DNA of 46,944 nt from Candidatus Adiutrix sp. (GTDB taxonomy: Bacteria; Desulfobacterota; Desulfarculia; Adiutricales; Adiutricaceae): the NCBI GenBank assembly GCA_031261565.1, contig JAISJK010000084.1:1-46944 (forward strand). The letters are read 5' to 3'. Shown one piece after another: positions 1-7,828 of this stretch. The notes beneath the pieces are model-generated. The model saw nothing but the letters and a program-made list of their open reading frames with translations. It did no database searches and was not told the DNA's origin. Both the position numbers and the translations under genes were made by a program. Within the stretch, counting starts at the first letter, position 1. The number at the start of each line of letters is the position of its first letter.

Positions 1-641
1 TGGCTGTTGTGGGTCACCACCAGGGCGGCCAGGTTTTTTTCGGCCACCAGCTCCATAATCAGGACATTGACGGCTCCGGCGCTGCGGGCGTCCAGATTGC
101 CGGTGGGCTCATCAGCCAAAAGCACCCTGGGGCTCATCACCAGGGCCCGGGCCAGGGCCACCCGCTGCTGCTCCCCCCCGGACAATTCGCCGGGCCGGTG
201 ATCCAGCCGATCCCCCAGGCCCACCCGGGTCAGGAGGGGACGGGCCATTTCAGCGGCCTCCTCCCGGGAGAGGCCGGCCAGGCGGGCCGGCATGGCCGCG
301 TTTTCCAGAGCGGTGAAATCGCTCAGGAGGTGGTGAAACTGGAAGACAAAGCCGATGGAGCGGTTGCGCCAGGCGGCCAGCGCCTCCTCGCTTCGGCGGA
401 AAACTTCCCGCCCCTCAAACAGCACCTGGCCGCTGGTGGGGCGCTCCAGACCGCCCAGAATATACAGCAGGGTTGACTTGCCCGAGCCCGAGGCCCCGAC
501 GATGGCCAGAGAGCGGCCGCTCCGCACCTCCAGATCCAGCCCGTCCAGAATGCGGAGCTCTTCCCGGCCGCTGGGAAAGACCCTGGTCAGGGATCGGGCC
601 GCCATGATGACCGGGCCGGCCGGCCCACGGCGCTCACTCAT
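1..641 (-). CDS. lolD: LolD-type lipoprotein-releasing ABC transporter ATPase (partial, C-terminus beyond window)
   Basis: ATPase of the LolCDE complex, which extracts outer-membrane lipoproteins from the inner membrane and passes them to LolA. The visible 213 codons contain Walker A (GASGSGKST), the ABC signature LSGGEQQR, Walker B ([12 protein letters not shown]) and the switch histidine in VVTHN, where the window ends. The DEPTGNLD form is typical of the LolD/MacB/FtsE group. The start is the ATG at 639-641, which overlaps the stop of the upstream permease gene by 8 nt (ATGAGTGA), so the two are probably translationally coupled. Identification as LolD rather than another MacB-like ATPase rests on the adjacent LolC/E-type permease. 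Confidence 0.9.
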   Translation of the reverse strand, partial: MSERRGPAGPVIMAARSLTRVFPSGREELRILDGLDLEVRSGRSLAIVGASGSGKSTLLYILGGLERPTSGQVLFEGREVFRRSEEALAAWRNRSIGFVFQFHHLLSDFTALENAAMPARLAGLSREEAAEMARPLLTRVGLGDRLDHRPGELSGGEQQRVALARALVMSPRVLLADEPTGNLDARSAGAVNVLIMELVAEKNLAALVVTHNS

Positions 642-1872
642 AGCGCAGAGCCTCCACCGGCTCCAGCCGGGCGGCCTGGGCCGCCGGGTAGATGGTGGCC
701 AGAAAGCTGATGAGCATGGTCACGGCCACCGTGGCCAGGATATGGACGGCCCGCATTTCCACCGGCAGGCTGTCCATCATGTAAATATCGGCCGGCAGCT
801 CAATGAATTTATACCGGCTCAGGAGCAGGCAGAGAGTTATCCCGATGGCCAGGCCGCCCGAGGCACCGATCAGGCCCACGGTCAGGCCCTGGAGGGTGAA
901 GATGCGGCGAATCTGCCGACTGGTGGCCCCCATGGATTTTAAGATAGCGATATCCCTGGTCTTTTCCTTAACCATCATAATCAGGGTGGAGACGATGTTA
1001 AAAGCGGCCACCAGGATGGTCAGGGTCAGCACCACAAACATGGCCGCCTGCTCCATTTCCAGGGCGGCGAACAGGTTGACATTGCGCTCCATCCAGGTCT
1101 GGCCCCAGTATTCTTCCGAGTCCAGGGCGTTGATAATGGCATCGCGGACAGCGGCGGCCTGATCGCCGTCCTCGACCATGACTTCGATAATGGTGGCTTC
1201 GTCATCCATGCCCAGGAGCTTCTGGGCCTCGGCCAGAGAGACGTAGGCGAAGCTGGAGTCGTAATCATATAAACCGCTGTGAAAAGTCCCGACCACCTGA
1301 TAAGTGCGGGTCAGGGGCGCTCTGGCCCCCAGAGGCGTGACCCGGCCGAAGGGGGAGATGACCCGCAGCCGGTCAAAGTGGTAGGTCCGCAGCTGATAGG
1401 AGAGCTCCCGGCCCAGAATAATGGGCGGCTGCTCCAGCTCCCGGGAATCTTTTAAATAATCCAGGGCTGCCCGGGAGACGCCTATTTTGGCCAGCTGGCC
1501 CTCGCCGGCGGCCAGCTCCGGGTCAATACCTTTAATCATCACTCCGCTGGGGCCTTCCGGGCCGGTGGCCAGCATCTGGCCATAGACAAAGGGCTCGGCC
1601 GTCCTGACTCCGGGCACGGCCCTGATTTTGGCCAGCACTTCCGGCCAGTCGCTGATGCCCGAGTTCAGGGGCTTGATAATTATATGGGAAGTGACCCCCA
1701 GAAATTTATCCTTCAGATTGGTTTCAAAGCCGGACATAACCGCCAGAACCACAATCAGCGAGGCCACCCCCAGGCCCACTCCGCCAATGGAGATGACCGT
1801 AATCAGGGAAATAAAGCGCTCTTTGCGCTTGGCCCGCATGTAGCGAAAAGCGATGGCGCATTCAATGGACAC
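634..1872 (-). CDS. lolC: LolC/LolE-type lipoprotein-releasing ABC transporter permease
   Basis: Inner-membrane subunit of the lipoprotein-releasing complex, 412 aa, the usual family length. It has an N-terminal membrane helix after a basic stretch (RAKRKERFISL, then ITVISIGGVGLGVASLIVVL), a periplasmic domain of about 220 residues, and three C-terminal helices near residues 270-300, 320-345 and 375-400 (FtsX fold). The end PVEALRYE is typical of LolC/E. The start is GTG at 1870-1872, overlapping the lysS stop by one base. Only one permease gene is visible, so it may work as a homodimer (LolF-like), as in many bacteria outside the gammaproteobacteria; LolC and LolE cannot be told apart here. 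The order lysS-lolC-lolD is compact and on one strand. Confidence 0.92.
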   Translation of the reverse strand: MSIECAIAFRYMRAKRKERFISLITVISIGGVGLGVASLIVVLAVMSGFETNLKDKFLGVTSHIIIKPLNSGISDWPEVLAKIRAVPGVRTAEPFVYGQMLATGPEGPSGVMIKGIDPELAAGEGQLAKIGVSRAALDYLKDSRELEQPPIILGRELSYQLRTYHFDRLRVISPFGRVTPLGARAPLTRTYQVVGTFHSGLYDYDSSFAYVSLAEAQKLLGMDDEATIIEVMVEDGDQAAAVRDAIINALDSEEYWGQTWMERNVNLFAALEMEQAAMFVVLTLTILVAAFNIVSTLIMMVKEKTRDIAILKSMGATSRQIRRIFTLQGLTVGLIGASGGLAIGITLCLLLSRYKFIELPADIYMMDSLPVEMRAVHILATVAVTMLISFLATIYPAAQAARLEPVEALRYE

Positions 1873-3395
1873 TATTTGGCCAGGCTGCGCAAATGGGGAA
1901 AGAGAATGACGTCTTTGATGGTCGGGGCATCGGCCAGCAGCATGACCAGGCGGTCAATGCCCACGCCCTCGCCCCCGGCCGGGGGCATGCCATACATCAA
2001 AGCCCGGATATAGTCATCGTCCATATACATGCTTTCCTCGTCCCCGGCGGCCCGCTCAGCCACCTGGGCCTGAAAGCGGCCGCGCTGATCCAGGGGGTCG
2101 TTTAACTCGGAAAAGGCGTTGGCCAGTTCCCGGCCGGTGATGAAGAGCTCAAAACGGTCGGTCAGGTCGGGCTCGGCCTCGTTGCGCCGGGCCAGGGGGC
2201 TGATATCGGCCGGATAGTGGGTGATGAAGGTGGGGTTGATCAGCCTGGGCTCCACGGCCAGATCAAATATCTTGGCCAGCACCTTGCCGGCCACATCGTC
2301 GTCTGACTTCTCGCCGCCCAGCGATTTCAAAAAGGCCAGAGCCGCTTCACGGCTGGTCAAAACCTCGGCCGGGGCGCCGCCCAGTTCCACAATGGCCTGG
2401 CCGAAGCGCAGACGATGCCAGGGCCGGGCCAGACTGACCGGCGTGCCCTGATAGGTGAAGTCAGTGGCCCCGATGGCCTTTTCAGCCACGGCCACAAACA
2501 TTTCCTCAGTCAGATCCATCATGTCGCTGACGTCGGCGTAGCTCTGGTAAAACTCCATCATGGTGAATTCGGGGTTGTGCTGAATGCTGATGCCCTCGTT
2601 GCGGAAACTGCGGTTGATTTCAAAAACCCGGTCAAAGCCGCCCACCAGCAACCTTTTGAGGTAAAGCTCGGGGGCGATGCGCAGATACAGCTTGCGGTCG
2701 AGGGCCTGGTGAAAAGTCTCGAAAGGCCTGGCCGCAGCCCCGCCCGGGATGACGTGCATCATGGGCGTTTCCACCTCCACAAAACCTTTGGCGGTCATAA
2801 ACTCGCGCACCGCCGCCACAATTTTGGAGCGCAGGAGAAAGACCCGGCGGCTGTCTTCATTCATGATCAGATCTACATAGCGCTGGCGGTAGCGCATCTC
2901 GGTGTTGATCTCGTGGTATTTCTCCGGCAGGGGCCAGAGCCCTTTGGTCACCAGCTCCAGGCGGGAGACCAAAAGGGTCAGCTCGCCGGTTTTGGTTTTG
3001 AAGAGCCGGCCGGAAAGGCCCACAATATCGCCCAGATCCAGCTTTTTAAAGAGGTTGAAAGTTTCCTCGTCCACACCCTGCTTCCGCAGGTAGGCCTGCA
3101 TCCGGCCGCTGGAGTCGGCCAGATCAAAAAAAGCCGATTTGCCGTAATCCCGGCGGGCCATGATCCGGCCGGCCACGGTGAAAACATCGGCCAGGGTTTC
3201 AAAATCATCGTGCTCCAGGTGGCCGAAGCGCTCCCGCAGGGCCGCTGTCCTGTGCTCCGGGCGGAAGGTGTTGGGGTAGAGGTTCACCCCGCTTTCAGCC
3301 AGTTCCCTGGCCTTGTCAAAACGGGCCTGGATAACCGGGCCCGCCTCATTTTCATCTCTCTGGATATCTTCCGGAGTCTGCGCCAGATCAGTCAT
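1872..3395 (-). CDS. lysS: Lysyl-tRNA synthetase, class II
   Basis: Cytoplasmic enzyme that charges tRNA-Lys with lysine using ATP; 507 aa, normal for class II LysRS. An N-terminal OB-fold anticodon-binding domain lies at about residues 60-165 (VAGRIMARRDYGKSAFFDL). The three class II motifs follow: motif 1 around GFVEVETPMM, motif 2 FRNEGISIQHNPEFTMMEFY, and motif 3 GVGIDRLVMLLADAPTIKDV near the C-terminus. The start is the ATG at 3393-3395. The gene runs into lolC with a one-base overlap. The 67-bp gap upstream, before the end of the methyltransferase gene, is AT-rich and probably carries the promoter. Confidence 0.97.
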   Translation of the reverse strand: MTDLAQTPEDIQRDENEAGPVIQARFDKARELAESGVNLYPNTFRPEHRTAALRERFGHLEHDDFETLADVFTVAGRIMARRDYGKSAFFDLADSSGRMQAYLRKQGVDEETFNLFKKLDLGDIVGLSGRLFKTKTGELTLLVSRLELVTKGLWPLPEKYHEINTEMRYRQRYVDLIMNEDSRRVFLLRSKIVAAVREFMTAKGFVEVETPMMHVIPGGAAARPFETFHQALDRKLYLRIAPELYLKRLLVGGFDRVFEINRSFRNEGISIQHNPEFTMMEFYQSYADVSDMMDLTEEMFVAVAEKAIGATDFTYQGTPVSLARPWHRLRFGQAIVELGGAPAEVLTSREAALAFLKSLGGEKSDDDVAGKVLAKIFDLAVEPRLINPTFITHYPADISPLARRNEAEPDLTDRFELFITGRELANAFSELNDPLDQRGRFQAQVAERAAGDEESMYMDDDYIRALMYGMPPAGGEGVGIDRLVMLLADAPTIKDVILFPHLRSLAK

Positions 3396-3462
3396 AATTG
3401 GACATCCCTACCTTAAAAATTAGTAATTATGCACTTGACTTCCAACAAATTATAACTATCTC

Positions 3463-4713
3463 TTAATCACCGAAGAAAATCTTGCCCTTTTGCTTCTCCC
3501 TTGTGGCTATTTTCAAGCGCAAGTATTCCATTGGCCTGTCCCCCTTTATTCTATTACAAGAGCCACAGAGCAACTGGTAATTTTCGTAATAATCACCGCC
3601 ACCCTTTGACTTTGGAACTATGTGGTCAATTTCAAGGTTTCGGGCTTCAAATTGGTTGCCGCAGGCGTTGCACAACCCCCTTTGTTCTTTATATAGTTTT
3701 GTTTTTACTGGCTCCGAGGGCCGGACTTCTTTTAAATCAGTTCTTACCGGAGCTTTGTCAGTGGATATGAAAGCGTCAAAAAGAATTCCTTTAGCCAAAT
3801 TTAACCGTTGAATTAAAATATCATTTGTTTTGCTTTCAATATCAATGCCAATCCATTTACGGCCTAGTCTTTCAGCGCCAACGCAAGTAGTCGCGCATCC
3901 GCAAAATGGATCCATTACCAGGTCGCCTTCATTAGATGACGCCTTTATTATGCGTTTAAGTAAAACAAGCGGTTTCTGGGTGGGATAACCTGTCCGTTCT
4001 TTTTTATCCGATGGCATTAATGGTTGAACTGGCCACCAGTCTTCAGGATGCTTTCCTGATGGGTTTGGTCTATATCCGTCATAGACGCCTGAACTTCTAT
4101 ATGATTTGTCGTATCGGCTAGGATTGCTGTCCAGAACGTCAGACGAATAAGGAATTCTGACCTCATCAAGATTAAATGTATATTTGTTGCTCTTTGAATA
4201 ACGCAAAATTATATCGTGTTTTTTGGCAAAATCATTACGCGGAACCCCTCCACCGCGATAACACCAAACTATTTCATTTCGAAAATTATTTTTGTCAAAT
4301 ATAAAATCAAGGATGATTTTTAAATAGTGACCGGCCGTAGGGTTGCAATGCAAATAAAAAGTTCCTGTATTTTTTAAAACTCTGTGCATTTCAATTATCC
4401 GTTGCGCCATATAGGTTAAATAAGCCATCATTGACTTGCTATGACTAACAGCTACGCTTGAAATATACTTGGTCAACTCTGGGCATTTAACGGCCAGTGA
4501 ATCCAATCTATATTCATCAACATCCTTCCATGTCCACATATCTTTAAAACTGGCCCCTGCCGCCCTACTGCCTACCGGCGCGGAATACATCCTTTTAGAA
4601 TTAAAGGGCGGGTCAAGGTAGATCAAATCTACGAGTTCACTATTAAGCCCCAATAAAATATCCAAATTATCATTAATGTAAAGTGTATTTTTAAAATTTG
4701 ACTTAGCAAGCAT
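3463..4713 (-). CDS. Beta-class DNA amino-methyltransferase fused to a C-terminal HNH domain
   Basis: 416 aa. The N-terminal part is a site-specific DNA methyltransferase. The catalytic motif IV DPPF (residues 34-37) precedes the AdoMet-binding motif I DPFCGCAT (268-275), the beta-class order, so it should methylate N6-adenine or N4-cytosine. The region between, about 120-240, would hold target recognition. Residues 339-395 form an HNH zinc domain with CxxC pairs at 348/351 and 383/386 and the core IDHIVPKSKGG (362-372), so the protein may also nick or cut DNA, or the HNH may only bind it. The gene is clearly richer in A+T than everything around it, and no separate restriction gene lies beside it. 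It looks horizontally acquired. Specificity cannot be read from sequence alone. Confidence 0.87.
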   Translation of the reverse strand: MLAKSNFKNTLYINDNLDILLGLNSELVDLIYLDPPFNSKRMYSAPVGSRAAGASFKDMWTWKDVDEYRLDSLAVKCPELTKYISSVAVSHSKSMMAYLTYMAQRIIEMHRVLKNTGTFYLHCNPTAGHYLKIILDFIFDKNNFRNEIVWCYRGGGVPRNDFAKKHDIILRYSKSNKYTFNLDEVRIPYSSDVLDSNPSRYDKSYRSSGVYDGYRPNPSGKHPEDWWPVQPLMPSDKKERTGYPTQKPLVLLKRIIKASSNEGDLVMDPFCGCATTCVGAERLGRKWIGIDIESKTNDILIQRLNLAKGILFDAFISTDKAPVRTDLKEVRPSEPVKTKLYKEQRGLCNACGNQFEARNLEIDHIVPKSKGGGDYYENYQLLCGSCNRIKGDRPMEYLRLKIATREKQKGKIFFGD

Positions 4714-4865
4714 TTTAAATCTCTGACTTTAACATTAACATTAAAATAGCAATCCTATCAAGCGAATGATTGAATATATCCTTTAAATTATACTCCGGCG
4801 CCGGGGCCGCGTCAAGTTGCCCTGCCCGGGGCTTTGTGATATATTACCCCGAAAAGAGGTTTAAT

Positions 4866-5495
4866 ATGACACCCGGCCCCCGTAAACATCCGGCTTATTT
4901 TCTTCCGGCCCTGATTGTCCTCGGCTTGGGGCTCTCGGCCTGCGGCCGGGGGCCCTTCGCCCCCGAGGCTCTCCGCCAGTCGGCCGAGCTGGAACATTAC
5001 ACCCAGGTCTTGCAGTCGGCCCTGGTCGAGGATAAGACCTTTGAGTGGCAAACCCTGGCCTCGGCCCTCATTGTCCGGGCTCTGCCCTATTCCCCCCGCA
5101 TCAGCCGGGAAGCCCAAAGCCGCTTCGCCGGCGACCCCACATTTAATACTGAAGCCGGGGGCTGGGAGCGGCGGCCCAGCCGATCTTCCGGCCGGCCGGT
5201 GGTCATCCTGATGGGCGTCTTCGCCCCGGATCTGGCCGAGAAAGACATCACCAAGCTGGGCCGCTTTCGGCCCCGGCTGCACACCCCGTCCGGCCAGCGG
5301 CTGGAGCCGCTGGAAATCAAGCGTTTCGGCCGCGATGCGGTTTTTGTCCGCGACCATTTCCCGGTTTTTAACCCCTGGGAGGAAGTCTTCCTGGTGCGCT
5401 TCCCGGCCCCGGCCGGAGGCGGCGGGGCCGGGCCGCTCGACTTTAAGCTGGAGTGGCCGGGGGGGGTTCAGACCCTCGTTTTGAGCGGCGACTGA
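4866..5495 (+). CDS. Predicted outer-membrane or periplasmic lipoprotein of unknown function
   Basis: 209 aa. I chose the ATG at 4866 because AAAGAGG lies a few bases upstream and the resulting N-terminus is a lipoprotein signal: basic start (GPRKH), hydrophobic core, lipobox LSAC with the acylated Cys near residue 25. The frame is open further upstream to 4770, but that would bury the signal. The mature part has no domain I recognise. It is soluble and mixed alpha/beta in character, with a Gly/Ala/Pro-rich patch near the end. It sits 13 nt before the YkuD gene and opens the putative peptidoglycan-shape operon, so an accessory role at the cell wall is a reasonable inference. Confidence 0.75.
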   Translation: MTPGPRKHPAYFLPALIVLGLGLSACGRGPFAPEALRQSAELEHYTQVLQSALVEDKTFEWQTLASALIVRALPYSPRISREAQSRFAGDPTFNTEAGGWERRPSRSSGRPVVILMGVFAPDLAEKDITKLGRFRPRLHTPSGQRLEPLEIKRFGRDAVFVRDHFPVFNPWEEVFLVRFPAPAGGGGAGPLDFKLEWPGGVQTLVLSGD

Positions 5496-5508
5496 CCGCC
5501 CTTCAAAC

Positions 5509-7023
5509 ATGCTCCGGTATTTTTTTACGATAATGGCGCTGCTGCTGGCGCCGGCCGTCAGCCGGGCCTGGGCGGCGGACGAGGGGATGCTGCCCGATGC
5601 CCTGCTCTACCCCGGTTCCAAACCGGGCTATATTCTGGTGGTGGACAAGGCGGAGCAGATGCTCTATCTCTACCGCCACGATGGTGCCGGGAACATCGGC
5701 CTTGATCGGGTCATGCCCTGTTCCACTGGAGAGAACAAGGGCGACAAGATGACCGAGGGCGACAAAAAAACGCCCAACGGCTTTTATATTTTCAATCAAA
5801 AGCTCCTGCCCGCCGAGCTGGCCCCCATCTACGGCATACTGGCCTACCCCACCGACTACCCCAATTTCTGGGATAAAAAGCAGGGCCACGGCGGCCACGG
5901 CATCTGGATTCACGGCATCAACAAGCCCATGGTCAATTATGACTCCAATGGCTGCGTGGAGCTGGAAAACGCTGAAATCGCCCGGATGGAAGAGCTGATC
6001 CGCCTCTATGACACCCCTATGGTCATCTATGAAAGTCTAACCCTGGCCTCCCTGGAGGATCAGAAGGCCGAAGCCGAGGCCATCAAGTCCTTTGTCGAGA
6101 CCTGGCGCCGGGCCTGGGCGGCCAAAGACCACCAGACCTACCAGTCGCTCTACGACCCGACCTTCGTCAACTCCGATGACCGCTCATTCGCCGCCTGGAT
6201 GGCTCATAAAGTCAAAGTGGGCCAGGGCTACCGCTCCATCGGCGTGGAGCTCAAAGACCTGCGCATCTACCGCCACCGCGAGGTCATCGCCGTGCTCTTT
6301 GAACAGGATTACAGCGGCGACAAGCGCTTCGCTTCCATCGGCCTCAAGCGGCTCTATCTGAAAAAAAGCGGCCAGACCTACAAAATAGTGGGGGAGGATT
6401 ATCGGGACATGCCCGAAACCGAAACCCGCAAGTGGCTGACCGCCGAGGAAAAGCGACGGGCTATAGAAACACCGGCTATTAAAGCAACGCCGCCTCTTAT
6501 GGCGGCCAAAGCGCCGGAAAGCCCGGCCGCACCGGCTCCGCCCCCCGTTCCAGAGGCCACCCCCGAGCCGCCAGCCGCTGAAAAAGATGACCCGGCGGCC
6601 GCTGAAGCCCAGGCGGCGGCCAAAGCCAAAGCCGCCGCCGAGGGCCGGGCGGCTCGGGCGGCCCTGGAGGCCGAAATCAAGCCGGAAATCCTGGGCCTGG
6701 TCAACCAGTGGGCCGAAGCCTGGAGCCGCCGGGACTCGGCCGCCTATTTCCAGTTTTACCACCCTGATTTTTATTACCAGGCCAAAAAGCTGAACCTGGG
6801 CGGCTTCATCAAATACCGGCAACAGCTGATTGAGGAGGCGGACGAGATTGAGGTGCGCCTGTCGGCCATTGAAGTGCGCCTGATGAGCGCGGACACGGCC
6901 CGGGTCATTTTCCGCCAGGATTACCGCTCGGACAATACCCATGACCTGGGCCGCAAAACCCTGACCCTGAAAAAAACCGAATCCGGCTGGAAAATTGTGG
7001 CCGAAACCTGGAAGGCGGTTTAG
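5509..7023 (+). CDS. L,D-transpeptidase/carboxypeptidase-fold (YkuD) protein with two NTF2-like domains, Csd6/Pgp2-like
   Basis: 504 aa with an N-terminal signal peptide (cleavage near AWAAD, about residue 23). The YkuD domain at about 38-175 contains the catalytic His135 (GIWIHG) and Cys149 in DSNGCVEL. Two NTF2-like domains follow at about 185-300 and 393-504, joined by an Ala/Pro/Glu-rich linker (about 320-385). YkuD plus NTF2 is the architecture of Helicobacter Csd6, Campylobacter Pgp2 and Bdellovibrio Bd1075, periplasmic enzymes that trim peptidoglycan tetrapeptides and set cell curvature. Those proteins are generally described with one NTF2 domain, so the second copy and linker are unusual. 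The M14 gene two positions downstream supports an L,D-carboxypeptidase role, but transpeptidase activity cannot be excluded. Confidence 0.85.
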   Translation: MLRYFFTIMALLLAPAVSRAWAADEGMLPDALLYPGSKPGYILVVDKAEQMLYLYRHDGAGNIGLDRVMPCSTGENKGDKMTEGDKKTPNGFYIFNQKLLPAELAPIYGILAYPTDYPNFWDKKQGHGGHGIWIHGINKPMVNYDSNGCVELENAEIARMEELIRLYDTPMVIYESLTLASLEDQKAEAEAIKSFVETWRRAWAAKDHQTYQSLYDPTFVNSDDRSFAAWMAHKVKVGQGYRSIGVELKDLRIYRHREVIAVLFEQDYSGDKRFASIGLKRLYLKKSGQTYKIVGEDYRDMPETETRKWLTAEEKRRAIETPAIKATPPLMAAKAPESPAAPAPPPVPEATPEPPAAEKDDPAAAEAQAAAKAKAAAEGRAARAALEAEIKPEILGLVNQWAEAWSRRDSAAYFQFYHPDFYYQAKKLNLGGFIKYRQQLIEEADEIEVRLSAIEVRLMSADTARVIFRQDYRSDNTHDLGRKTLTLKKTESGWKIVAETWKAV

Positions 7024-7030
7024 CGGGCCC

Positions 7031-7828
7031 ATGGCCATAAAACACAAAGCATCCCGGGGGTGGCTGAATATCCTGGTGATTCGCCCTAAGGGGCCGGCCC
7101 TCAGTTTGGCTGTCCGGCCCCTGACCCTGTTTTTGGCCCTGTTATTGGGTGGCCTGACCCTGGCCGCCGCCCTGGCCGCCGGCCTTTACCTGGAGCTCTA
7201 TCCCCGCCATCAGGAGCTGGTCGCCGCCCACCAGGAGACAGTCCGGGAGTTGACCAGCCTCCGCAATCTCTACGATTATCAATACGCCGTGGCCGATGAT
7301 TACGCCCGGCTCCTGGGGGCCGTGGCCCGGCCGGATCCGGCCGAGGGCGGGGAGACCACCGCTCCCGCCCAGGATTTTATCCCCCAGGCCGCCTGGCCCA
7401 CTCCGCTGGATCCAGCCCCGCCTATCGCTGACCCCTCCGGCCGCACTCTGGAGAGCTGGAGCGACCTTTTGCCCAACCCGGCCTCGCCGCCGGAGCAGGA
7501 GCTTGACATTGAGCAGTTACACGCCGCCGGCCCGGATTTCAGCTTTCAATTGACCAACACCGGCCTGGGCCAGCAGGCTCAGGGCCGCCTCCTCCTGCTC
7601 TTCGCCGTCCAGACCGGGGGCCAGGGCCTTTTGGCGCCCTACCCCGACTTTGACGACCAGTCGCCCACGCCCGACTTTAGCCAGGGTCTGGGCTACAATA
7701 TCCGTTCCTCAAAAATTATCAAAGGCCGCCTCAACCTGCCAGCCGATGGGCAGATTGTGGCCATGACCGCCGTGGCCTTCACCCGTGGCGGCCAGGTCGT
7801 CCTGAAAAAGAAAATAGCCCCCCTATGA
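7031..7828 (+). CDS. Single-pass inner-membrane protein with periplasmic coiled coil, function unknown
   Basis: 265 aa. The ATG at 7031 (MAIKHKASRG) is chosen because the frame upstream of it lies inside the YkuD gene. A basic N-terminus precedes one long hydrophobic segment at about residues 35-62 (LTLFLALLLGGLTLAAAL). Then comes a short heptad-like stretch (ELVAAHQETVRELTSLRNLY), a Pro-rich linker and a C-terminal domain of about 100 residues that looks beta-rich. I do not recognise the family. The gene lies between Csd6-like and Csd4-like genes, with an 8-nt gap upstream and a 4-nt overlap downstream, so it is likely a membrane partner or scaffold for these periplasmic enzymes. That role is inferred from position only. 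Confidence 0.75.
   Translation: MAIKHKASRGWLNILVIRPKGPALSLAVRPLTLFLALLLGGLTLAAALAAGLYLELYPRHQELVAAHQETVRELTSLRNLYDYQYAVADDYARLLGAVARPDPAEGGETTAPAQDFIPQAAWPTPLDPAPPIADPSGRTLESWSDLLPNPASPPEQELDIEQLHAAGPDFSFQLTNTGLGQQAQGRLLLLFAVQTGGQGLLAPYPDFDDQSPTPDFSQGLGYNIRSSKIIKGRLNLPADGQIVAMTAVAFTRGGQVVLKKKIAPL

Noticed and set aside
3396-3462. TATAAT on the minus strand (3449-3454) as the lysS promoter
   Set aside because: The -10 is perfect, but no reasonable -35 lies 16-18 nt upstream, and the region is AT-rich enough for chance matches.
4731-4742. Direct repeat AACATT x2 upstream of the methyltransferase as an operator
   Set aside because: Only two copies of a six-base unit in AT-rich DNA; no palindrome.
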